A stretch of 64,000 nt of DNA. It comes from Sipunculus nudus. Lineage: Eukaryota; Annelida; Sipuncula; Golfingiida; Sipunculidae. The notes under the pieces are model-generated. The model was not told where the DNA came from and did no database searches. It saw nothing but the letters and a program-made list of their open reading frames with translations. Location: the NCBI GenBank assembly GCA_026874595.1, contig CM049318.1, forward strand, positions 8,224,741 to 8,288,740, in the 5' to 3' direction. Below are positions 1 through 10,696 of the stretch, piece by piece; positions within the stretch are counted from its first letter, which is position 1, and each line of letters opens with the position of its first letter. The position numbers and the translations under genes are program-made.

Positions 1-906
1 GCTCCATAGCTCGAAGAATATGGGTAACAGAGACCTAATTTCTGGTTTCCATGGAGACTTTTCATAGGTCTCTCAGTGTGTCAAGAATGAAGATTCTAGG
101 TCCAGTCTTTACGATTTGTGCCTTGTTAACAGATGTTTACATTTTGAAAGGTCTCAAAAATAGAGAAAAAAATTCGTAAAAAATTGAACAATACAGGTGG
201 CGCCACCAGTCTGCAGGAAGTGATGGAACATCTCATGATCAATATGTATGACAAAAATCATGACCATCAGTCAAGTATTTAATGAGATATTGAAGTTTTT
301 GTTTGAAATTTTTTACTTTACTGGGGGGTAGTTTGGGGCCCAATAGCTGGAAGGATATGAGTAACAGAGACCTAATTTCTGGTTTCCATGGAGACTTTTT
401 ATAGGTCTCTTAGTGTGTCGAGAATGAAGATTCTAAGTCCAGTCATTACCATTTGTTCCTTGTTAACAGATGTTCACATTTTTAAAGGTCTCAAAAATAG
501 AGAAAAAAATTCGTAAAAAATCGAAAAATACAGGTGGCGCCACCAGTCATCAGGAACTGATGGAACCTCTCATGATCAATATGTATGCCAAAAATCATGA
601 CCATCAGTCAAGTAGTTAATGAGATATTGAAGTTTTTGTATGAAATTTTGGACTTTTCTGGGGGGTACTTTGGGGCCCCATAGCTCGAAGGATATGGGTA
701 ACAGAGACCTAATTTCTGGTTTCCAAGGAGATTTTTCATGGACCTCCCAGAATGTCAAGTACGAAAATTCCAGTTCTAGCGGTTACGATTTGTGCCTGGT
801 TAACGGACAGACGGACAGACAGACAGACAGACAGACGGACAGACAGACGGACGACGGACAAAGAGTGATTGCTATAGCTCAGATGACTTTCAGTCAGCTG
901 AGCTAA
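1..906 (+). repeat. HINE-like repeat, family A, left part outside window
   Basis: The core is a tandem array of about 338-bp units; the phrase 'gggtaacagagacc' or a close variant recurs near 23, 361 and 697. A GACA/GGAC microsatellite follows at about 806-858. The right end is an imperfect hairpin at 876-904 with 13-nt arms (AGCTCAGATGACT / AGTCAGCTGAGCT, one mismatch), then CTAAAAAT. The sequence after it (from about 907) continues a second repeat family, so this copy was inserted into a family B copy. Short reading frames here are by-products of the repeat. Confidence 0.7.
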
Positions 907-1838
907 AAATTAAACAAATTGGCCTCAGTAGGGTCAGTCAAAAAATTTTTACAGGTTTATAACTCATATGGGAAAATACAGCAAAATGGCTAAGTTTAGC
1001 TTCCCATAACTAAGCCAAAAATGACTTAACCAAAACCATTTGAACAAACTTGAATTATCAACATCTAAGGATAATTAATGTGTGAGATTGAAGAATTTGG
1101 CCCTGTGGTTTTTGAGGAGAAGATCTTTGTAGCCACTGAGCTAAAATGGGCAGTTACAGCATATGACTAAATTCAGCTTCCCATAACTCAGCCAAAAGTC
1201 ACTGAACTGAGACCATTTGAACAAATTTCAGAAAGCACTACCCTAGGATCATTTCTGTGCGATATTAAACTATTTGGCCATATGGTTTCAGAGAAGAAGT
1301 TTTTTTGTAGCCGTCAGTATGATACGGGCACTGATGACCCCCGTACAAAAAAGGTCGATGCAGGTGGCACCACCAATACCTCAATTTTAGATATGTCTCA
1401 AGTGAACAACATTGGCATAAAATTTGGTGATGATAGCTCCAGCCTTTTCTGAGATTGTAATTTTAGTATGCTTTTATGGACAGATGACTAAGTTCAACTT
1501 CCTGTAACTCGGCCAAAAATCACCGAACTTAAACCATTTGAACAAACTTGAGATGGATTATTACAGGAATCATTTCTGTGAAATATTGGACAATTTGGCT
1601 GAACAGTTTCGGAGAAGAAGATTTTTAAAGCTTTTTTTAGCTTTTTCCCTATAAAATCTAAGAAAATGCAGTTAGCCGAAAAGTAAGCAAAATCCGATAT
1701 AGTTTTTTAGATAACTAATATTTTGCATAAAATTTCGCGATGCTACCTCTTGCCGTTTTCAAGATAGTATGGGTTAACGTACAGACGACGGCCGCCGGAC
1801 GACGCCACACCATCGCATAAGCTCACAGGTTCGCTAAA
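907..1838 (+). repeat. HINE-like repeat, family B, partial
   Basis: It matches about 18.84-19.73 kb closely, including the runs 'aaacaaattggcctcagt' and 'cttcccataactcagcc'. It ends with a short GAC-rich stretch and 'cacaggttcgctaaaaa' at 1824-1840. That end is the inverted complement of the family B left end seen at 14449-14459. It sits inside a family C copy, because the sequence after 1839 matches the interior of family C at 7050 and 25120. Confidence 0.65.
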
Positions 1839-3581
1839 AAAATGTAATATATTCATTTTGGACTAATTTCACATCAATGTACTAACTATAGACAAAGTAG
1901 GAATCTAGATAATAATATTATCAACTGCATCTTTGTCTATCATTAATTTCCTTCATATGATCCCTAATGATTAGTAATGAATAATATGATTTACTTTTTT
2001 ATCATTAAAATTGAACTGAAAAATACCTGCAAGTTAATTTCCGGTTATTAACAACTAACAAATTCCTTTTCTATTTTTCTTTAATTTTTTATTAAAAACC
2101 AATAAAAATTTATTAATTTATTGTTTATTGTTATGTTGTTGGTTAAAACTACTAGATGATTCGGGTCTGACATGGTCTCATAAAAAGATTAATAAAAGCT
2201 ACAATATTTGGCCAATTTCTTTCAGCTTTTTAAACTAAAAAGCTGAAATCTTTATGTGTGCATGATATGAAAATTACATCAACAGTGCTCACAGGAAACA
2301 AACATGCCATGGTCAAAGTTGGGCAAAATTTAAGGTACTAATTTTATATTTATACTAATAATTTATAAAATTTGAAAAATTCAGAACTAATTTTGGGTAT
2401 TCAATTGAATCTTGATTAAATAATGTTACATCCCTGACAAAAAATCTCTAGCTTCAGCAATCCTCTTGTTAAGGGAGTAAATATATTTCTTGATTTTTTA
2501 CAAAGTGCATTATGTTTGGGCCCATAACTTAAAACAATTACACAATACTGACATCATTTCTGGCATGTGCATAGAGAACGTATAGAAAAATATGTATATT
2601 ATGATTAAAGTCAGATCAGTGGTTTTGATATTAGGCAGTCTTGAAGTGTTACAATGGGTTTTTAATGGAAAAATGAAGTTTTTCATTAATATCTCGAAGG
2701 TATTAAGTCCTAGTGACCAAATTCTTGGCATGGTAGGGGATTTTTGAGACATCTAATTGCATGCCAAATTTTAGGAACTGAGAGCTGAACCTGGGGAGCT
2801 GAGCACTTGCAAACTGCATGACACTAGCTTGATGTAAACAATATGTTACATGGTGCTTGAAAACTTGAATAAAATCTACAGTTTTTAATCAACTGGTTTC
2901 AAATTTTTGGTGTTTACAGACAAAATGCTAAAAAAAACATGCTGTGAAAATTAAATCCACAGTACTTACAGGAAAAAAAACGTGCCATGGTCAAAGTTGG
3001 GCAAAATTTAAGGTACAAATTTTTTATTTTTGTTAATATTTTAAAAAATTTAAAAGATTTTGATCTAATTTTGGGTATACAATTTAATTTTGATTAATTA
3101 AAGTTATATTACTGGAAAAAAGTTTATAGCTTTAACATATTTTGTGTTAAGTGATCAAATATCTTACCTGATATTTTACACAATGCATTATGTTTGGGCT
3201 CGAAACTTTTTAAATTAACATAATACAGACATAATTTCTGGCATGTACATAGGAACTATATAGTGGAATAATTATGGTAAATATGAGGAAAAACAGATGA
3301 GTGGTTTTGATATAAGGCCGTCCTGAAGTGTAAAAATAGGTTTTTAAATAAAAAATTGAGGTTTTTCCTTAATTTCTAAAAGGAACGAAGTCGCAGAGAC
3401 CCAGTTTTCGGCTTGGTAGATCTATGGGACATCTAACATTATGCCGAATTTTGGATTCCTAGGTCTTACGGTTTCAAAACGTGCCACATCTACGGACGGG
3501 CGGACGGACAGACGGACGGACGACGGACAATGGACCACGACTATAGCTCAGATGACTTGTAGTCAGCTGAGCTAAAAATTA
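1839..3581 (+). repeat. HINE-like repeat, family C, 3' part
   Basis: It is nearly collinear with 7040-9003. It contains an internal duplication: 'gccatggtcaaagttgggca' is present near 2308 and 2986. A GGAC-rich tract at about 3493-3530 is followed by a hairpin at 3545-3573 and CTAAAAAT. Virus-like coding sequence starts immediately after. The left part of this copy lies before family B and probably outside the window. Confidence 0.7.
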
Positions 3582-4650
3582 ATTGAAACGGCAACGACCG
3601 ATTTCAGTGAAATTGATTTTTACTTGCATGGGAGTACTGTTCAAGAAACCGAAAATTTATACCGGACTCAAGAACGTCAACCAGGTAAACCTTTACCACC
3701 ATATCAAAAACCCCCACCCAAACCTGACCCTGCGGTCTCACAGCAACCTGTTCCGGTCACATTTGCCCGGTTTTCTCCTTTAAGCAGAGCAAAGCCGTCT
3801 CCTAAAACACAACCTAAAACTAACCGACCCCGTTTAGTTCCTAAAATCCCCGGAGGAGACAATGTTGTCCGAGGAAAAAGCGGGGTCCGAATGAAATTAG
3901 CATTAAAAAACCTAAACCGAGTGATGCGGTAAAACGGCTCCTCTTTACAGATAAACCCCCTCAACCACCACCTAAACCACCGACTCCACCACCCCCGTTA
4001 CAGTTACCGACTCCTCCGAAACCGTTAATCCGCCCTATTCCTCCACCGGTCAACACGTTAGTGAGTACGACCATGTTACCAATAATGAGCGTGCAAGAAC
4101 GGCAATCGCAACCATTGGTCCCTCCAAAAACAAGATCTAGTGAAACCGATACTGTGAAATCGAAATGCAAACAGATATGCCCGTGAGAGCGACAGTCGGG
4201 ACCCAATCGTTAGTGCCTACCAACGAAATGGCCATTCAAACCTGTCCGACAGTGGGTGAAGGTATAGCCACGCAAACTGAAGATCCCGGGGATAAAATCG
4301 ACAGCGGGACCCAAGCGGGACCGGGCTTAGGTATCCCACCCCCGAATGCGCACGTGTTAAAAAGTGATGTTAAAGAATCGTTCCGTCGGAATGCTAGTAT
4401 TTTAAAACATTTAGCTGCACAACCGAAAACCATTTTAATGGATCAAATTTTACGTAAAGAAATCAGTATCTGGAAATGGGAATCGGTGAATGCTAGAACC
4501 ATCGATGTGGCTCGAGAATCGTTAGAAAACCCATCGGGTCGGACATGGTATTTAAGGGTGATTTTACAAAATACTCAAGATCAAGAATTTACGGATTTGA
4601 TCATTTTAGCTTTAAAATATTTCGCCGGGGTAATGGATGAAATAGTATAA
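3582..4650 (+). pseudogene. Proline-rich virus-like gene of unknown function, 5'-truncated
   Basis: The coding frame is open from the first base after the repeat at 3581, so the true start was lost when the repeat inserted. Three frames follow in turn: 3582-3932, about 3908-4197 and 4165-4650. This implies at least two frameshifts, the second next to an A-run near 4160. The N-terminal and middle parts are very rich in Pro, Gln and Lys, with several PPP runs. Then comes a Thr/Gln/Gly stretch with repeated TQ motifs. The last roughly 100 residues (4370-4650) look like a folded mixed helix/strand domain ending ALKYFAGVMDEIV. I do not recognise the family. Its place directly before the capsid genes suggests a virion or assembly role, but that is inference only. 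The stop codon overlaps the TATA box of the next gene. Confidence 0.5.
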
Positions 4651-4654
4651 ATAG
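4646..4654 (+). promoter_or_regulatory. TATA box of capsid gene 1
   Basis: TATAAATAG lies 42 bp before the ATG at 4688 and overlaps the stop codon (4648-4650) of the proline-rich gene. The spacing matches the other TATA boxes of this element. Confidence 0.5.
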
Positions 4655-4687
4655 CATAAGGTATCAGTTTTATCATTGTCAATCAAG

Positions 4688-6197
4688 ATGGTAGACGCCG
4701 CCACAGACATCGCCTTGTTTGCTGGTGGAACGAAACAAGATTCTATTTCACAAGGGCGATGGGTCAAAGTCGATCCTTTAACACCTTCGAACAAAACCGG
4801 AGGGCCCATCACTTTTTTTATCAGCGGGAATTAGTCCGAGTATATCGATTTGACAGATACCATGCTGGTGGTGAAAATGGGTATTTTCAACCAAGCCGGC
4901 AACCCGTGTGAAAAGGTCACTGAGGATTTCGTATCACCGGTCAATAATATTATTCATAGTATTTGGCGGCAAGTCAATATAAAATTGAATACACAAGATA
5001 ACATGTACATGTACCGGGCGTATTTGGATAATTTATTAGGGTACAATAAAGGTTACAAAGAAACCTGTTTATCCGGCATGACAGATTGGTTTAAAGATAC
5101 ACCTGGTAAATTCGATGAATTGCCACGTGCGATGGATAGTAGCAAAGATTACAAAGATTACAAAGTCCACCGCCGGCACCGACGGATTACACGACAGGAG
5201 CACGGACGACGGCGGGGGAAAACCTCATACGAAAAGTACTCGTTCGACAAAGCCACGTCGAGTTCGACGAGCGCAGGGAAGGAAATCTCCCAGACGGTGA
5301 TCATTTCGTCCGCCAACGGGGAAATTGGTTTAACTAAAAATACTGCCATTAAAGAATCAATTTTAACGGCGGCTTTAGGAAAAAATTATGGCATATTAAA
5401 TCGGTTTTTACAATTTTTCCTAAAAACAATGAATTGTTCACGAACAGTGAACCGTCTAAACAAATTACTTTTAAAGCCCCAATCCATAGCGATATTACCA
5501 ACCAGAAAAAAACTGTTACCCAATGGTGTTGATTTGACACTTGAATTTGATTTTACCGGATCCACCGAATTTCCTATCATGCAAATAGGAGGAAAAAATA
5601 ATCAATTGAAAATTATGAATATGTACCTGGATGTCCGAAAAGTGCAACCGTCTCACAGTTTCCAACAAGCAATTGAAGCGAATTTAGCCAGAAATATGCC
5701 TATTCGCTATCCTTTGAAACATACATTTATGAGAAGCCATACTTTACCCGTAAGTGGTACTCAGGCGACATTGACCAATATGTAACAAGGGCAAATGCCA
5801 CGTCGAATGGTATTTGCTTTTGTGGAAAGTAAAGCCTTAGCTGGAGATGAAACGAAAAACCCCTGTAAATTAAAAGATTTAGGTGTCAATAAAGTTCAAG
5901 TGTATATGAACGGCCATCCCGTTCCGTCACAGCCGTACGAACCAGACTGGGATAAAGATTGGAAACGGGAATATATTGATTTTTTAAATAATATCGGAGT
6001 GGTCCGTGGCGGGCTTGGTATCTTTGGCATCGGATGAAAAATACATTCAAGACCCGACTGTAGGGGTATAAAGAATGGATTTAGGGTTCAAAGACCAAAC
6101 AGCGTTGGCTGAACAACATATGGTCATCGTTTACTACGAAATGGATGGGGAAGTGACTATTGGGCAATCACGAGAAGTATTAAAATCGTATACCTAA
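4688..6197 (+). pseudogene. Polinton-type major capsid protein-like, copy 1
   Basis: The gene is about 500 codons, starts at ATG 4688 and sits 38 bp after the upstream stop. It matches the protein family annotated in animals as 'F54H12.2-like', which I take to be the double-jelly-roll major capsid protein of Polintons and adintoviruses. The visible signs are an N-terminal 'YIDL' strand, 'SPVNNIIHSIWRQV' at about 4933-4974, an 'AYLDNLLGYN' motif, then 'DTPGKFDE'. The C-terminal half carries 'RYPLKHTF' and 'KREYIDFLNN', and the last strand is 'YYEMDGEVTI'. Decay: in-frame stops at 4832-4834 and 5783-5785, a disrupted stretch near 5140-5230, a deletion near 6018 (about 70-85 bp relative to copy 2) that shifts frame, and another stop near 6070. 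The fold assignment rests on remembered family features, not a search. Confidence 0.7.
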
Positions 6198-6201
6198 AAA
6201 G

Positions 6202-6209
6202 TATTAAAG
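6202..6209 (+). promoter_or_regulatory. Weak TATA-like box of capsid gene 2
   Basis: TATTAAAG lies 42 bp before ATG 6244 and just after the stop of capsid gene 1 (6195-6197). It is degenerate, but the spacing agrees with the other genes. Confidence 0.3.
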
Positions 6210-6243
6210 GCATTTTTCATTTCCCAAATGAATTGGTTCCATC

Positions 6244-6363
6244 ATGGACGGGGGTGGCGATCTCGTTCAAAACACGGCATTATTTACTGGAGGCACGAAA
6301 CAAGGTTCTATCTCACAAGGACGAATAGTTAAAATCGATTCTTTAACCCCTTCGTACAACAAG
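6244..6363 (+). pseudogene. Major capsid protein-like, copy 2, N-terminal fragment
   Basis: It starts at ATG 6244, 46 bp after copy 1 ends, and encodes 40 residues that align with the first 40 or so of copy 1: 'GGTKQ.SISQGR' is shared, followed by '.LTPS'. The alignment stops abruptly at 6363, where a family C repeat begins. The gene resumes at 9004 at the position in the capsid alignment that comes next, so this is one gene split by a transposon and not a separate small gene. Confidence 0.65.
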
Positions 6364-9003
6364 GGACCTATGGGTCACGACGCTCAGCTGTTATATATGA
6401 TAAAAAAATAATATTTAGAAATGAGGCACATGCTGGTTTTGTGTGGTAATAAATTTATATAAGCTGTATTATGAGTTGTTGTTGTTTAGTTTATGTATGA
6501 TTTTGATAGTACCTTTGGAGACAGGGAAGAGGATTGATTTCATTTATTTCATTAACAAACGGAGTACTATTGTCACACAGATTTTGATTTGGCCATATAA
6601 CTTATAAGCAGTACAATAATATAAGAGTTTAACTATTTATTAAAAAAAATTACAAATATTGTCCCAAATATAATTTTTATAAAAAATAATAAGAGAATCA
6701 TATGATTTTTTTAAATGAAATATAACTGATATGATTATTAAAATAATATTAAAGAATATATTCATGAATGCATTCATGAATACATTTTGAAAGTATTTGC
6801 ACGAGTATTCATATACTTTCATTTTTACCTGAATTCCTATTCTTTATGCAAGAAACATATAATGGAGTACATAATCATATTCGTATTTAAATACAATTAC
6901 AAAGTATTCACACCATGTCTGGTATTTATTCAGTTTCACCAACCAATGATGTTGAGAATCCAGAATATACAAAATTCACACATTTAAATAATGATCATAA
7001 GTACCTGGTTTTATGGCTTTTATTTATATTAAAAAATAACTGTAAAAAGTTCATTTTGGACCAATTTCACATCAATGTACACACTAGACACAGTAGGAAT
7101 ATAGATTAATATTATCAACTGCATCTTTGTCTATCATTAATTTCCTTCATATGATCCCTAATGATTAGTAATGAATAATATGATTTACTTCTTTATCATT
7201 TAAATTGAACTGAAAAATGCCATAGGTGACTGCATGGTGTTATTTGGAATATTTGACATTCTACCCATCGATACAAGATTCTTATATCATCAGGAACTGC
7301 AAGTTAATTTCCTGTTATTATAAACTAACAAATTCCTTTTCTATTTTTCTTTAATTTGTTATAAAAAAACAATAAAAATTTATTAATTTATTGTTTATTG
7401 TTATGTTGTTGGTTAAAACTACTAGATGAGTTGGGTTGGACACCTGGATCAACTGTGGCTGGCCATAAGCTGCCTGGATTCCTGTATGCCTCGCCTCAAG
7501 CGTGCATAATTTGATGAAAGGTCAACAAGGTCAACATACAGGTGACTCAAGAGGGGCTGGAGAGAGCCTAAGTCTGACAGGGTCTCATAAAAAACATTAA
7601 TAAAAGCTACAATTTTTGGCCAATTTCTTTCAGCTTTCTAAACTAAAAAGCTGAAATCCTAATGTGTGCATGATATGAAAATTATATCAACAGTGCTCAC
7701 AGGACACAAACGTGCCATGGTCACAGTTGGGCAAAATTTAAGGTACTAATTTTATATTTATACTAATAACTTATAAAATTTGAAAAATTCAGAACTAATT
7801 TTGGGTATTCAATTGAATCTTGATTAAATAATGTTACATCCCTGACAAAAAAATCTCTAGCTTCAGCAATGCCCTTGTTAAGGGAGTAAATATATTTCTT
7901 GATTTTTTACAAAGTGCATTATGTTTGGGCCCATAACCTAAAACAATTACGCAATACTGACATCATTCTGGCATGTGCATAGAGAATGAAAAATATGTAT
8001 ATTATTTATGATTAAAGTCAGATCAGTGGTTTTGATATTAGGCAGTCTTGAAGTGTAACAATGGGTTTTTAATGGAAAAATGAAGTTTTTCATTAATATC
8101 TTGAAGGTATTAAGTCCTAGTGACCAAATTCTTGGCATGGTCGGGGATTTTGGAGACATCTAACTGTATGCCGAATTTAAGGAACTAAGAGCTGAAGCTT
8201 GGGAGCTGAGCTCTTGCAAACTGCATAACACTAGCTTGATGTAAACAATATGTTACATGGTGCTTGAAAACTTATTAAAATCTACAGTTTTTGATCAACT
8301 TGTTTCAAATTTTTGGTGTTAACAGTTGAAATGCTAACAAAAACATGCTGTGAAAATTAAATCCACAGTACTTACAGGAAAAAAACGTGCCATGGTCAAA
8401 GTTGGGCAAAATTTAAGGTACCAATTTTTTATTTTTATTAATATTTTAGAAAATTTAAAAGATTTTCATCTAATTTTGGGTGTACAATTTAATTTTGATT
8501 AATTAAAGTTATATTACTGGAAAAAAGGTCGAAAGCTTTAACATTTTTTGTGTTAAGTGATCAAATATCTTTCCTGATTTTTTACAAAATGCATTATGTT
8601 TGGGCCCATAACTTTTTTAAATTAAATAATACAGACATAATTTCTGGCATGTACATAGGAACTATATAGAGGAATATTTATGGTAAATATGAGGAAAAAA
8701 CAGATGAGTGGTTTTGATATTAGGCAGTCCTGAAGTGTGAAAATAGGTTTTTAATAAAAAATTGAGGTTTTTCCTTAATTTCTCAAAGGAACGTAGTTGC
8801 AAAGACCCAGTTTTCGGCTTGGTAGGAGATCTTGGGGACATCTAACATTATGCCGAATTTTGGATTCCTAGGTCTTACGGTTTCAAAACGTGCCACATCT
8901 ACGGACGGACGATCGGACGGACGGACGGACGGACAGACGGACGGACGACGGACAATGGACCACGACTATAGCTCAGATGACTTATAGTCAGCTGAGCTAA
9001 AAA
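6364..9003 (+). mobile_element. Full-length family C HINE-like element inside capsid gene 2
   Basis: The left end is GGGACCTATGGGTC, close to the perfect palindrome GACCCATGGGTC in the copies at 14610 and 24450, followed by CGCTCAGCTG. The right end is a GGAC tract (about 8902-8950), a hairpin at 8970-8998 with arms AGCTCAGATGACT / AGTCAGCTGAGCT, and CTAAAAAT. CTCAGCTG near the left end is therefore inverted at the right end. The interior has a duplication of about 0.67 kb ('gccatggtca' near 7713 and 8388). No long reading frame is present, so it is non-autonomous. Its limits are fixed to within a few bases by the capsid reading frame on both sides. Confidence 0.75.
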
Positions 9004-10547
9004 TGGAGGTCCCGTTGAATTTGTTATCAATGGGGATAGTAATGAATATATCGATTTGGCCAGTTCTTTTATGACCGTTAAATTAAAAAAACCACGCAGG
9101 TGGGTCACCCATGTCAAAAATGGCTGGCCGATTTTGTTTCTCCCGTGAACAATATTGTTCACAGTTTATGGAAACAAGTCAGAATGGAAATGGAAGGAAC
9201 GGAATTGAATACGTTGGATAACATGTATGCCTTTCGAGCCTATTCAGAAAATTTACTTTCATTTAATCAAGAATTTAAAGAAACTAGTTTATCGGCCATG
9301 ACAGGGTGGTTTTAAGATACGCCGGGAAAATTCAATGCGTTTCCAGATACTACTAACTTTAAGACTAAAAACAAGCATTGGGAAGAAACGATAAAGGGTG
9401 AAAAAAATAATGATAATGGTGCAAACAAAGATTTGTATGCTTGGTCACGTGATGCAGCTAACAAAAACACCGAGTGTAGTGCAAAAAAATAACAAAAATA
9501 AAATTGTGTGTAGTGATTGGCGTCCATACGTAAAAGTATTCTTTAGTAAAGATTCCGATTGAATTAAAGTTCGGTTTATTTTTACAGCGTTGGGACCTAT
9601 GGGTTTAGAAATAAAAGATAATAAAGCTAAATATTCTAGTTTGACCGCTTCGTTGGATAAAAATTACGGGATGTTAAACCGGTTTTTACAATTTTTCCCT
9701 AATAATGATCCTTTTTTGTAAAAATACTGAAATTTTACAAGAAAAAAACTTTTAAAGCTCCTATTCATGCAGATTTAACCACTCAAAGTAAATTTATTAT
9801 TAATGGTGTTAATATTAAAGTGACTTTTGATTTTCAATCTAATCCACAATTTTACATTATGCGGGATTCTACAAACACTGGTGTCGCACAAAAAGGAGAA
9901 TTGAAAATAACTAACATGTATTAGGATATACGTAAAGTTAAACCTTCTTTCCGGTTTCAACAAGCTGTGGAAGCTAATTTAAGTAAGGGGTTACCGATTC
10001 GGTACCCATTAAAACATTCCTTTATGCGTACTTATGATTTACCGACAAATGGCACCGAAGCGAATCTTGTAAATATGTTACAAGGTCTAATGCCCCGACA
10101 AATGATTTTTGGGTTTGTTAAAAGTTCTGCGGTTCGCAGGAATGAAAAAGAAAACCCTTATTTCTTCGATAATTAAAAGCCAATAAAATACAAGTGTACA
10201 TGAATAATTTTTCTGTACCTATTTTCCCATATGAACCTAAATGGAGTAGGGATTGGAAACGGGAATATATTGATACATTAAATACGGTCGGAATAGTGAG
10301 AGGGGCTTTGGGTGTGGATATTTCGTACCAAGATTACAGGAAAGGGTACACCTTTTTTGCAGTGGATTTTTCACCGACATTAGCATCGGATGAAAAATAT
10401 ATTCAGGATCCGGTTGTAGGGGTATTGAGAATGGAACTGGCATTTGAAACCACACTCACAAACCAACACACACTCATTGCATAGTATGAAATGGATGGTG
10501 AAATCACAATAGACTAATCACGTCAAGTTTTAAAATCCTTTATTTAA
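9004..10547 (+). pseudogene. Major capsid protein-like, copy 2, remainder
   Basis: It continues the gene from 6363. The order of motifs matches copy 1: 'EYIDL' at about 9046, 'SPVNNIVHSLWKQV' at about 9139, 'FRAYSENLL', a 'DTPGKF' block after an in-frame stop at 9313-9315, 'YPLKHSF' at about 10004, and 'KREYIDTLN' near 10258. It also keeps the 'YQDYRKGYTFFAVDF' segment that copy 1 has lost, and it ends with 'YEMDGEIT' and a stop at 10545-10547. There are frameshifts near 9090, 9400-9720 and 10170-10200 and several stops, including near 9922, 10482 and 10515. Copies 1 and 2 are clearly diverged paralogues. Confidence 0.7.
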
Positions 10548-10696
10548 AAAACGTCACATATTACTAAATGCAATTATATTTTTATTATTTTTTACTACAC
10601 TCAGTGATTTTATCTTTGAATGTATTTTTATCATTATTTAACTTTACTTCATTTCTTCTTAATGCGTGTTTACATTTTACAGTTCAGTAGTCTTTG

